Positions 24,495 through 32,407 of a stretch of DNA of 37,487 nt are shown here, in pieces. The stretch comes from Streptomyces sp. NRRL WC-3618. Lineage in GTDB: Bacteria; Actinomycetota; Actinomycetes; Streptomycetales; Streptomycetaceae. The first letter of the stretch is position 1; every line of letters starts with the position of its first letter. The notes below the pieces were generated by a model, which did not search any database, was not told the DNA's origin, and worked only from the letters and a program-made list of their open reading frames with translations. The stretch lies in contig NZ_LGDW01000476.1 in NCBI RefSeq assembly GCF_001280005.1, forward strand, positions 1-37,487, written 5' to 3'. The position numbers and the translations under genes were made by a program.

Positions 24495-25483
24495 ACCTCC
24501 TCGTCACCGGCGCCGCCGGATTCATCGGCTCCACGTACGTCCGCAACCTCCTCGCGTCCCAGGCGCCCGACGCGCCCCGGATCACCGTGCTGGACAAGCT
24601 CACGTACGCGGGCACCCTGGAGAACCTGCCGGCCGAGCACCCCCGGCTGACGTTCGTCCACGGCGACATCTGCGACGCCGAACTCGTCGACAAGCTGATG
24701 GCCGAGGCCGACCAGGTGGTCCACTTCGCCGCCGAGTCCCACGTGGACCGCTCGATCGACGGCGCCGCCGACTTCGTCCACACCAATGTGCTGGGCACCC
24801 AGACACTGCTGGACGCGGCCCTGCGCAACAACGTCGGCCCGTTCGTGCACGTCTCCACCGACGAGGTGTACGGTTCGATCGAGTCCGGCTCCTGGCCCGA
24901 GGACCACCCCCTGGCGCCCAACTCGCCCTACTCGGCGTCGAAGGCCTCCTCGGACCTGCTCGCCCTCGCCTACCACCGCACCCACGGCCTGGACGTCCGC
25001 GTCACCCGCTGCTCCAACAACTACGGGCCGCACCAGTTCCCCGAGAAGGTCATCCCGCTCTTCGTCACCAACCTGCTCGACGGCAAGAAGGTCCCGCTGT
25101 ACGGCGAGGGCCTCAACGTCCGCGACTGGCTGCACGTCGACGACCACTGCCAGGGCGTCGACCTGGTGCGCACCGGCGGCCGGCCCGGCGAGGTCTACAA
25201 CATCGGCGGCGGTACGGAGCTGAGCAACAAGGAACTCACCGGACTGCTCCTCGAAGCCTGCGGGGCCGACTGGGACAGCGTGGAGTACGTCGAGGACCGC
25301 AAGGGCCACGACCTGCGCTACTCCGTCGACTGGAGCAAGCTCCACGACGAGCTGGGCTACACCCCGCGCCACGACTTCGCCGCCGGACTCGCCGCCACCA
25401 TCGACTGGTACCGCGACAACCGCGCCTGGTGGGAGCCCCTCAAGCGACGCGTCGGCACCGGAGACAAGCAGGCAAAGGGATGA
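24491..25483 (+). CDS. rmlB: dTDP-glucose 4,6-dehydratase (RmlB)
   Basis: 330-residue short-chain dehydrogenase/reductase. The NAD-binding motif TGAAGFIG is at residues 6-13, the catalytic loop STDEVYGS is intact, and SPYSASKASSD supplies the Tyr-x-x-x-Lys pair. It converts dTDP-glucose to dTDP-4-keto-6-deoxyglucose. Start and stop overlap both neighbours by four bases (ATGA), so translation is coupled throughout the unit. Confidence 0.95.
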   Translation: MNLLVTGAAGFIGSTYVRNLLASQAPDAPRITVLDKLTYAGTLENLPAEHPRLTFVHGDICDAELVDKLMAEADQVVHFAAESHVDRSIDGAADFVHTNVLGTQTLLDAALRNNVGPFVHVSTDEVYGSIESGSWPEDHPLAPNSPYSASKASSDLLALAYHRTHGLDVRVTRCSNNYGPHQFPEKVIPLFVTNLLDGKKVPLYGEGLNVRDWLHVDDHCQGVDLVRTGGRPGEVYNIGGGTELSNKELTGLLLEACGADWDSVEYVEDRKGHDLRYSVDWSKLHDELGYTPRHDFAAGLAATIDWYRDNRAWWEPLKRRVGTGDKQAKG

Positions 25484-26355
25484 AGTGGCTGGTGACCGGC
25501 GCCGCCGGCATGCTCGGCCGCGACACCGTCGAGGAACTCCTGAGGCGCGGTGAGGACGTCGTGGGCCTCGCCCGCGCCGCCCTCGACATCACCGACCCCG
25601 ACGACGTGCGCCGCGTCTTCACCGACCACGAGCCCGACCTGGTCGTCAACTGCGCCGCCTACACCGCCGTCGACGACGCCGAGACGGACGAGGAGACGGC
25701 GCTGCGCGTCAACGGCGTCGGACCGCGCCTGCTCGCCCAGGCCTGCGCCGAGCACGGCGCCCGGCTGATCCACGTGTCGACCGACTACGTCTTCGACGGC
25801 GAGGCCCGCGAGACCCCGTACCCCGAGGACCACACCCCGGCCCCGCGCACGGCGTACGGCCGCACCAAACTCGCCGGTGAACAGGCCGTCCTGGCCACGC
25901 TCCCGGACACAGGCGTCGTGCTGCGCACGGCCTGGCTGTACGGCGCCCACGGCCGCAACTTCGTGGCCACGATGATCGGCCTGGAGGCGCGTCGGGACAC
26001 CGTCGACGTCGTCGACGACCAACGCGGCCAGCCCACCTGGAGCGCCGACGTCGCCGCACTGATCGCCGACCTCGGACCCCGGGTCGGTGCCGAGGCGTAC
26101 GGCGTCCTGCACGCCACCAACTCCGGCGAGACCACCTGGTTCGAGCTGGCGCGTGAGGTGTTCCGCCTCAGCGACGCCGACCCGGACCGGGTACACCCCA
26201 CCACCAGCGCGGCGTTCACCCGCCCGGCCCCCCGCCCGGCCTACAGCGCCCTCGGCCACAGCCGCTGGCAGCAGACCGGTCTGCGACCGCTCCGCGACTG
26301 GCGTACCGCCCTGCACGAAGCACTGCCACACATCCGCAAGGAGATTTCCTCGTGA
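25480..26355 (+). CDS. rmlD: dTDP-4-dehydrorhamnose reductase (RmlD)
   Basis: 291 residues. The nucleotide-binding motif TGAAGMLGRD is at the N-terminus, with STDYVFDG and YGRTKLAGE (Tyr-x-x-x-Lys) further on. It performs the last step, reducing the 4-keto sugar to dTDP-L-rhamnose. The start ATG at 25480 (MKWLVTG) is chosen because AAAGGG is just upstream and it overlaps the rmlB stop as ATGA; the longer in-frame start at 25429 lies inside rmlB. The stop overlaps the GTG of the methyltransferase gene. Confidence 0.94.
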   Translation: MKWLVTGAAGMLGRDTVEELLRRGEDVVGLARAALDITDPDDVRRVFTDHEPDLVVNCAAYTAVDDAETDEETALRVNGVGPRLLAQACAEHGARLIHVSTDYVFDGEARETPYPEDHTPAPRTAYGRTKLAGEQAVLATLPDTGVVLRTAWLYGAHGRNFVATMIGLEARRDTVDVVDDQRGQPTWSADVAALIADLGPRVGAEAYGVLHATNSGETTWFELAREVFRLSDADPDRVHPTTSAAFTRPAPRPAYSALGHSRWQQTGLRPLRDWRTALHEALPHIRKEISS

Positions 26356-27155
26356 AACGCCATGAGTTCCTCCGGGAGCTCCACAAGGTCAGCGCGAACA
26401 GGAACTACCTGGAGATCGGCGTCAACGACGGCCGAAGCCTGACCCTGTCCCGGGTACCGAGCATCGCGATCGACCCCGCGTTCAAGGTGGTCTCGGAGAT
26501 CCGCGCCGACGTCCATCTCGCGAAGGCCACCAGCGACGACTTCTTCGCCCGGCAGAATCCGCTCGCCCACCTCACGGGCGGCCGGCACCCGCTGCGCAAC
26601 CTGGCCCGCAACCGCAGCCCGTTCGGCTACTGGCAGCGCACCACGCTCGACCTGTCGTTCATCGACGGCATGCACCTGTTCGAGTACGCGCTGCGTGACT
26701 TCATCAACGTCGAGAAGCACTCGGACTGGGCCAGCGTCATCGTCCTCGACGACATGCTGCCGCGCAGCATCGACGAGGCCGCCCGCGACCGGCACACCAA
26801 CGCCTGGACCGGCGACGTCTACAAGCTGATCGAGATCCTCACCCGGTACCGCCCCGACCTGACCACGGTCCTCGTCGACACCGCGCCCACCGGACAGCTC
26901 ATCGTCTTCGGCGCCGACCCCGACAACACCGTCCTCAAGGACAAGTACGACGAGATCATCGCGGAGTTCGAGGTCCCGGACCCGCAGAAGGTGCCCGAGA
27001 GCGTCCTGGAGCGGACGCCCGCGATCAAGCCGGAGACCCTGATCGAGGCCGGCTTCTGGGCCCCGCTCGTCAGGTCCCGCAACCGCGGCACCAAGCGCTC
27101 GCGCGGCCTGGAGCAGCTGCGGCGCAGCCTGAAGCCGCTGAGCACCACCCGCTGA
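26352..27155 (+). CDS. Class I SAM-dependent methyltransferase-like protein
   Basis: 267 residues. YLEIGVNDGRSL (residues 19-30) resembles the SAM-binding motif I, and LDLSFIDGMHLFEY resembles motif II with a His/Asp active-site region, as in the Methyltransf_24/macrocin-type group. The C-terminal 40 residues are basic. GTG start at 26352, overlapping the rmlD stop (GTGA), with AAGGAG nine bases upstream. As the last gene of a tightly coupled rhamnose unit it may methylate rhamnose or a rhamnosylated product. This role is inferred from context only. Confidence 0.75.
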   Translation: MKRHEFLRELHKVSANRNYLEIGVNDGRSLTLSRVPSIAIDPAFKVVSEIRADVHLAKATSDDFFARQNPLAHLTGGRHPLRNLARNRSPFGYWQRTTLDLSFIDGMHLFEYALRDFINVEKHSDWASVIVLDDMLPRSIDEAARDRHTNAWTGDVYKLIEILTRYRPDLTTVLVDTAPTGQLIVFGADPDNTVLKDKYDEIIAEFEVPDPQKVPESVLERTPAIKPETLIEAGFWAPLVRSRNRGTKRSRGLEQLRRSLKPLSTTR

Positions 27156-27166
27156 CGCGGAACCGG

Positions 27167-27214
27167 AAAGGCCTGCGGCCCGGCTGCTGATCAGCAGCCG
27201 GGCCGCAGGCCTTT
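27167..27214. terminator. Strong bidirectional terminator
   Basis: A perfect inverted repeat of 24 bp per arm, centred at 27190/27191, with no spacer (effective loop TGATCA) and flanked by AAAG/CTTTT. It lies between the convergent methyltransferase (stop 27155) and rmlC (stop 27239) genes and can stop transcription in both directions. Confidence 0.92.
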
Positions 27215-27238
27215 TCCTGTACTCGTCCCCTACGGGCG

Positions 27239-27838
27239 TCAGTGGTCGGCGCGCAGCCCCGCGTAGTAGGCCGCGCACACCTCGTACGACGGCAGCAGCC
27301 CGGCCGCCTCCGCCTCGGCCAGCGTCGGCGCCTCGGCGTCCTTCTGCGACAGCACCGGCTCGATGCCCTCGGGCCAGGCGATGCCCAGCTCCGGATCGAG
27401 CGGATTGATCCCGTGCTCACGCCCCGGCGCGTAGCCCGTCGAACACAGGTAGACCACGGTGGCGTCGTCGGTGAGCGCCATGAAGGCGTGCCCGAGCCCC
27501 TCAGCGAGGAACACGGCGTGCCGGGTCTCGTCGTCGAGCCGCACCGCCTCCCACCGCCCGTACGTGGGCGAGCCGACCCGGATGTCCACCACGACGTCCA
27601 GGACCGCGCCGCGCACGCACGTCACGTACTTCGCCTGGCTCGGCGGTACGTCGGAGAAGTGCACCCCGCGTACGACGCCCCGGCGTGAGACCGAGCAGTT
27701 CGCCTGCGCGAGGGAGAGGTCGTAGCCGGTGGCCTCGCGGAACTCCTCGCCCCGGTACCACTCGTGGAAGGTGCCCCGGTCGTCCGGGAAGATCTTCGGC
27801 TCCAGTACCCAGGCGCCTTCGATGTCCAGTGCTCGCAT
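27239..27838 (-). CDS. rmlC: dTDP-4-dehydrorhamnose 3,5-epimerase (RmlC)
   Basis: 199-residue cupin-fold epimerase. His60 in RGVHFSD is the expected catalytic base, and the typical PxIFPDDRGTFHE start and GLGHAFMAL strand are present. It converts dTDP-4-keto-6-deoxyglucose to the L-lyxo form, the step between RmlB and RmlD. It is encoded on the opposite strand from the other three rml genes, three bases after the glycosyltransferase gene, with GGAG about nine bases before its ATG. The split into two convergent units is unusual but all four enzymes are present. Confidence 0.93.
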   Translation of the reverse strand: MRALDIEGAWVLEPKIFPDDRGTFHEWYRGEEFREATGYDLSLAQANCSVSRRGVVRGVHFSDVPPSQAKYVTCVRGAVLDVVVDIRVGSPTYGRWEAVRLDDETRHAVFLAEGLGHAFMALTDDATVVYLCSTGYAPGREHGINPLDPELGIAWPEGIEPVLSQKDAEAPTLAEAEAAGLLPSYEVCAAYYAGLRADH

Positions 27839-27841
27839 GCG

Positions 27842-29821
27842 TCAGGCTCCGTTTCCGCGTCGCAGCCCGGCCTTGCGCGCGATCTTCCCGAGCGTGCGCC
27901 GCACCTTGCGGACGAGTCGCTGCCCGGTGCTCGGCCCGGCCGGCCTGGCGGGCCGCACGACCTGGAGACGGCCGCCCTTGGCACTGAGGCTGACGGACAT
28001 CGCCAGGAACCGCGGCTCATCGGCCTCTGGGGCCAGGCACAGCGACGGCTTCCACGTCCCGTCGGCCAACGCGCCGGAGGGCAGCGTCGCCTCGACGAAC
28101 GCCCCAGAACCGTCGGAGGCCGCCGACAGCGTGCCGGACGCCTCGACCGGCGCGGCGCCGGCCGACGAGGTCAGCCGCAGCAGCGTCTTGGTGTCGCCGG
28201 GCACGTGCAGGGGCAGTGCCATGCGCAGCCGGTCACCCGTGACGGTGACATCGTCGGGCTTGAGGCGGCCGAGGCCCACGCCCTTGACGGCGCGGTCGAC
28301 GTCCAGGGAGAGCGTGGCCTGCTTGGCCGTCCAGTACGGCAGGACCACGCGGCCGGCGACCACACCGGCCGGCGGCACCGGACGGGGGTCCAGCTTGACC
28401 GGGCCCAGACGGCACTCACGGGTCCAGCCGCCCAGCTTGATCCGGACGAACACGTCGAACAGTCCGCCGCCGAGCGGAACGCCGCCCGCCGCAGTGCCGG
28501 GGTCGACGGTGGCCGTGCCGCGCAGCACCAGCCGCACCTGCTGCCCGTCCTCGTCGGCCGGGAGCGTCTCGCCGGTGACCTCCACCGGCTGGAAGAACTG
28601 GGCGGCCGTGGACCGCTCACGCACCAGGAAATCCGCCGTCGCGCTCCAGAACCGGGCGACCGTGGACGCGCCCACCCGGGCGATCGCGTCGTCGGCGTCG
28701 GTGGGCGTGCCGTCCAGGTCGGCGCCGTCGCTGTCGTCGTCGGCGGGGAACGTCATCGGCTTGCCGTGCGAGGTGAACTCGGCGGTGAAGCCGACGTGCA
28801 GCACACCGTCGCGCCACTCCACGCTCAGCGGGGTGGCCGAGGGGGCGAGGGACGCCTCCCACTCGGCGAACGCCACCACGTCGTCAAGACGGTCGGCGGC
28901 GATCAGCGCCGCCACGATCCGCTGCGCCTCCTGCATGCCGCTCGCGACACCCGGGCCGAAGCGCTCGACGACGACCTTGCGGATCTCGTCGAACATCTCC
29001 TTGCGGTAGTCCTCCGGTAGCTTGAGGAGCCGGTTGGAGCGCATGCGCTCGACCATCTCGTTGCGCAGCCAGCGCCGGTAGAGACGGTCGCGCACCGTGC
29101 CCGGCTCGGTGTAGCGCTCGACGACGTCGAGGGCCTCGCGCAGGTTGCCGAAGTAGCCGACCGGGTCGAAGCGCTGGAAGCCCGCGTTCGAGGCGTCGTC
29201 ACGCTTGACGTGGTAGTAGCAGACGTAGTCGCTGAGCACGGAGACGTTGTCCGCGCGCAGATACGCCTCGGTCACGAAGACATGGTCCTCGAGTCGCCGC
29301 CGGCCCTCGGGGAAGCGTAGGCCGATGCGGTCGAGGAACGCGCGGCGGAGCATCTTGTGCGGGGTGAGGCTGTCGATCAGCGGAGCGTTCTCGACCGTGG
29401 CCTTGGGGTGGTTGCGCCGGAACAGTTCGACCGGCACCGGGCGGCCCTTGCCGGCCATTTTGCCGACGATCACATCGGCGCCGTTGGCAACGCCGTACTC
29501 GTACATCCGCTCGAGGGCTTCGTCGCCGAGGTAGTCGTCGTTGTCGACGAACATCACGAACTCGCCCTGCGAGGCCTCGATACCGACGTTGCGCGGCTTA
29601 CCCGACCAGCCCGAGTTCTCCTGGTGGATGACCCGGAAACGCGGTTCCTCCGCGGCGAGCTGGTCCAGCCGTGCCGGGGTCTCGTCGGTGGAACCGTCGT
29701 TGACGAAGATCACTTCGTACTCGTCGGCGGGCAGCGACTGCCGCAGCAGCGACGCGACGCAGTCCTCGATGTACGGTCCCGGGTTGTACACCGGAACGAT
29801 GACGCTGACCTTGACCGGCAT
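27842..29821 (-). CDS. Family 2 glycosyltransferase with beta-rich C-terminal extension
   Basis: 659 residues. A GT-A domain (about 1-230) starts VSVIVPVYNPG, with NDGSTD near 41-46 and the metal-binding VDNDDYL at 92-98. An alpha-helical linker follows (about 230-330), and then about 320 residues predicted rich in beta strands that look like a carbohydrate- or polymer-binding module, as in TarS/TagF-like wall-polymer transferases. It is co-transcribed with rmlC, so it probably transfers rhamnose (or a sugar onto a rhamnose-containing polymer) at the cell envelope. No membrane helices or signal peptide are seen. The basic C-terminus (VRKVRRTLGKIARKAGLRRG) may bind the membrane. Confidence 0.87.
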   Translation of the reverse strand: MPVKVSVIVPVYNPGPYIEDCVASLLRQSLPADEYEVIFVNDGSTDETPARLDQLAAEEPRFRVIHQENSGWSGKPRNVGIEASQGEFVMFVDNDDYLGDEALERMYEYGVANGADVIVGKMAGKGRPVPVELFRRNHPKATVENAPLIDSLTPHKMLRRAFLDRIGLRFPEGRRRLEDHVFVTEAYLRADNVSVLSDYVCYYHVKRDDASNAGFQRFDPVGYFGNLREALDVVERYTEPGTVRDRLYRRWLRNEMVERMRSNRLLKLPEDYRKEMFDEIRKVVVERFGPGVASGMQEAQRIVAALIAADRLDDVVAFAEWEASLAPSATPLSVEWRDGVLHVGFTAEFTSHGKPMTFPADDDSDGADLDGTPTDADDAIARVGASTVARFWSATADFLVRERSTAAQFFQPVEVTGETLPADEDGQQVRLVLRGTATVDPGTAAGGVPLGGGLFDVFVRIKLGGWTRECRLGPVKLDPRPVPPAGVVAGRVVLPYWTAKQATLSLDVDRAVKGVGLGRLKPDDVTVTGDRLRMALPLHVPGDTKTLLRLTSSAGAAPVEASGTLSAASDGSGAFVEATLPSGALADGTWKPSLCLAPEADEPRFLAMSVSLSAKGGRLQVVRPARPAGPSTGQRLVRKVRRTLGKIARKAGLRRGNGA

Positions 29822-29945
29822 ACGGCTGGAAGCTCCCTTTTGGCTCTACTCCCCGTTCCCGCGACGGCGCGGACCGGGCTGCCTGATACTAACCTCGCAC
29901 GCCCGTCAGCCACCTGCCGGGGCGCGGCGCGCGGGGCGCCCTGAA

Positions 29946-29993
29946 GGGGCGCGGGGCTGTGTCTGATGTGCGGCTCCGCCGCGCGGGCGCGAC
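29946..29993. repeat. Streptomyces intergenic repeat, GGGGCGCGGGGCTG family
   Basis: 48 bp that reappears inverted at 34298-34344, with differences only in the middle (TGATG against CATC) and one C/T. It contains the small stem TGCGGCTCCGCCGCG. It fills most of the 241-bp space between the glycosyltransferase and phosphoesterase genes, with a 6-bp hairpin just before it (29936-29952). Confidence 0.8.
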
Positions 29994-30062
29994 CGGCCAC
30001 GACGGCGCCGCAGCCGCCCGACACCGAGCGGCACCCCCAGGGGAGCGCCTACGCTCACGACC

Positions 30063-30572
30063 GTGCACCTCCTGCTCCTCTCCGACACCCACCTCCCCAA
30101 ACGCGCCCGCGAGCTCCCCGCCCCCCTCCTCGACGAACTCCCGCACGCCGACGTCGTGTTCCACGCCGGCGACTGGGTCGACACGGCCACCCTCGACCTG
30201 CTGGAGAGCCGCTCGCGCCGCGTGATCGGCGTGTACGGCAACAACGACGGCCCCGACCTGCGGGCCAGGCTCCCCGAGGTGGCCTACGCAGACCTGGGCG
30301 GCCTGCGCTTCGCGGTGGTCCACGAGACGGGCCCCGCCCAGGGCCGCGAGGCCCGCTGCGCCGCCCGCTTCCCCGACGTGGACGTCCTGGTGTTCGGCCA
30401 CAGCCACATCCCGTGGGACAGCACCGCGGACACCGGCCTGCGGCTGCTGAACCCCGGCTCGCCGACGGACCGGCGCCGCCAGCCGCACTGCACCTACCTG
30501 ACGGCGACGGTGACGGACGGCGGGCAGCTCACCGACGTGGTGCTGCACAGGCTGCCGCCCCGCCGGACCTAG
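30063..30572 (+). CDS. Metallophosphoesterase, YfcE/MJ0936-like
   Basis: 169-residue single-domain phosphodiesterase. Metal ligands are complete: SDTH at residues 7-10, HAGDW, GNND, the His in VVHETG and GHSHIP. NPGS follows, as in the family. Small proteins of this kind hydrolyse phosphodiester bonds in vitro, and their cellular substrate is usually unknown. GTG start at 30063; a GGGGAG about 19 bases upstream is too far for a good ribosome site. It converges with the EF-hand gene, with six bases between the stops and no hairpin. Confidence 0.88.
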   Translation: MHLLLLSDTHLPKRARELPAPLLDELPHADVVFHAGDWVDTATLDLLESRSRRVIGVYGNNDGPDLRARLPEVAYADLGGLRFAVVHETGPAQGREARCAARFPDVDVLVFGHSHIPWDSTADTGLRLLNPGSPTDRRRQPHCTYLTATVTDGGQLTDVVLHRLPPRRT

Positions 30573-30578
30573 GGGACG

Positions 30579-31100
30579 TCAGTTGTGGTGAGTGTGGAGA
30601 GCCTGGGCCATGGAGGACGAGCCCTCGGTGACGAAGGAGCGGATCTGTGCCAGGTAGGCGTCGCGGTCGATGCGGCCGTCGCCGTCCTCGTCCAGCGCGT
30701 CGAACGCCGCGCGGGCATTGCCGGCGGGGTTGCCCAGGGCGTGGCGCAGAGCGGTGAACTCCTCCCGGTCGAGGTGGCCGTCGCTGTCGGTGTCGGCCAG
30801 GTCGAAGAGCGATCCCAGCGCCGGCCTGCACACGTCGTCGAAGGCCGCTTCGCCTGCCCACGCCGCGTACTCGGTGAAGGTCACCCTTCCGTCCTGGTCC
30901 GCGTCCATCGACGTGAACACCCGCTCGTGCGCCGTACGGGCCACGGCCAGGAGCGGGTCGTCACCGGCCGAGCCCAGCGCCTTCGCCGCGAGCTCGGGCC
31001 GGGCAAGGTACTCCTGGCGGGAGATGACCCCGTCGCCGTCGACGTCCAGCATCGAGAAGATGTGCCGCTTGGCCGTGATGGTGTCCACCCGGGCCCTCAT
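30579..31100 (-). CDS. Four-EF-hand calcium-binding protein (calerythrin-like)
   Basis: 173 residues with four EF-hand loops: DVDGDGVISRQE, DADQDGRVTFTE, DTDSDGHLDREE and DEDGDGRIDRDA. The calcium ligands are present in the first three; the fourth has Ala where Glu is expected at position 12 and may bind weakly. There is no signal peptide, so this is a cytoplasmic calcium buffer or sensor of the calerythrin type common in Streptomyces. ATG at 31100 with AGGA directly before it. Confidence 0.9.
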   Translation of the reverse strand: MRARVDTITAKRHIFSMLDVDGDGVISRQEYLARPELAAKALGSAGDDPLLAVARTAHERVFTSMDADQDGRVTFTEYAAWAGEAAFDDVCRPALGSLFDLADTDSDGHLDREEFTALRHALGNPAGNARAAFDALDEDGDGRIDRDAYLAQIRSFVTEGSSSMAQALHTHHN

Positions 31101-31167
31101 TCCTGTACGAAGCCGAAGAAGCGGCGGTCACCGCTCCCCTCCCGGAAACGAGGACCGCGGCCTCAGG

Positions 31168-32289
31168 TCACCGGCGGCTCGTCGGCGTCCGCGCCGAGGG
31201 ATGAATGGCGCCGCCCGTCGCCGTCAGGGCCACCCCGCTGCCGCCCCAGCGCAGGGCGACGATCTCGGCGGCCACGGACACCGCCACCTCCTCCGGCGTA
31301 CGGGCGCCGAGGTCCAGCCCGATGGGGGAGCGCAGCCGGGACAGCTCGGGCGCGGTGAGGCCGGCCTCCGTCAGCCGTCGCCGACGGTCGTCGTGGGTGC
31401 GGCGGCTGCCCATCGCGCCGATGTAGGCGGCGGGCCGGCGCAGCGCCTCCTCCAGGAGCGGGACGTCGAACTTCGGGTCGTGGGTCAGGACGCAGATCAC
31501 CGTGCGCTCGTCGGTGTCCGTGCCGTTCAGGTACCGGTGCGGCCAGTCGACGACCACGTCGACGCCCTCGGGGAAGCGCTGCGGGGTGGCGAAGACCGGG
31601 CGGGCGTCGCAGACGGTGACCCGGTATCCGAGGAAGGCACCGATCCGGGCCACGGCGGCGGCGTAGTCGATGGCGCCGAAGACGAGCATGCGGGGCGGGG
31701 GCGCGAAGGAGTGCAGGAACACGGTGACCGTGTCCTCGCGCCGCTCCCCGTGCGGGCCGTAGTGCCGCGACCCCGTTGCCCCCAGGGCGAGTTCTCCGCG
31801 CGCGTCGGCGGTGACGGCCACGTCCAGGCCGGTCGTGCCGAGCGTGCCGGCCACGTCGTCGGGCCAGACGGCGAGGGTGGCGCCGCGCGTCGCGGGACCG
31901 TCGGTCACGGTGGCCACGGTCACCGGCCGGCCCGCCGCCACCGTCTCCGCGACCGCCGCGAACGACGGATCGACGGCCGCGCTCACCGGCCGTACGAGGA
32001 GGGTGATCTCGCCGCCGCAGGTCAGCCCCACCGCGTAGGCGTCCTCGTCGCTGTAGCCGAAGGTCTCCAGACGGGCCTCGCCGCTCGCCACGACCTCCTG
32101 GGCCAGTTCGAACACCGCGCCCTCGACACATCCCCCGGACACACTGCCCACCACCTCGTCGCGGGGCCCCACGGCCATCGCGGCGCCGGGGTCACGGGGT
32201 GCGCTGCGGCTCACCGAGACGACGGTGGCGAGTCCGAACGGTTCGCCCGCCGCGTACCAGCGCCCGAGCGTGGGGAGGATGTCACGCAC
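31168..32289 (-). CDS. XdhC/CoxI-family protein
   Basis: 373 residues. The N-terminal XdhC region has the conserved GSVSGGCVEG with a cysteine thought to handle the molybdenum cofactor. A C-terminal Rossmann-like domain follows (MLVFGAIDYAAA, GYRVTVCDAR, VLTHDPKFD, AYIGAMGSRRTHDDR). XdhC proteins load sulfurated molybdenum cofactor into xanthine-dehydrogenase-type enzymes. No molybdenum hydroxylase gene lies in this window, so its client is encoded elsewhere. GTG start at 32289 with AAAAGGAG about seven bases upstream; divergent from the GH5 gene. Confidence 0.88.
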   Translation of the reverse strand: MRDILPTLGRWYAAGEPFGLATVVSVSRSAPRDPGAAMAVGPRDEVVGSVSGGCVEGAVFELAQEVVASGEARLETFGYSDEDAYAVGLTCGGEITLLVRPVSAAVDPSFAAVAETVAAGRPVTVATVTDGPATRGATLAVWPDDVAGTLGTTGLDVAVTADARGELALGATGSRHYGPHGERREDTVTVFLHSFAPPPRMLVFGAIDYAAAVARIGAFLGYRVTVCDARPVFATPQRFPEGVDVVVDWPHRYLNGTDTDERTVICVLTHDPKFDVPLLEEALRRPAAYIGAMGSRRTHDDRRRRLTEAGLTAPELSRLRSPIGLDLGARTPEEVAVSVAAEIVALRWGGSGVALTATGGAIHPSARTPTSRR

Positions 32290-32355
32290 GAATCGCTCCT
32301 TTTGTCGCTCATGTGACTTGATGATCGCTCATGAGGGGCAAAAGCTGAAGATTAC

Positions 32356-32385
32356 TCAGGAGTCAGTAGTATTGACGCCTCCTGA
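32356..32385. promoter_or_regulatory. Inverted repeat upstream of the GH5 gene
   Basis: TCAGGAG (32356-32362) and CTCCTGA (32379-32385) form an inverted repeat around an A/T-rich centre that itself contains GTCA/TGAC. It lies 23 bases before the GH5 start, where a repressor would block transcription or initiation. No known regulator is assigned. Confidence 0.45.
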
Positions 32386-32407
32386 TGCGCGCGGGACTGT
32401 AGTGGAC

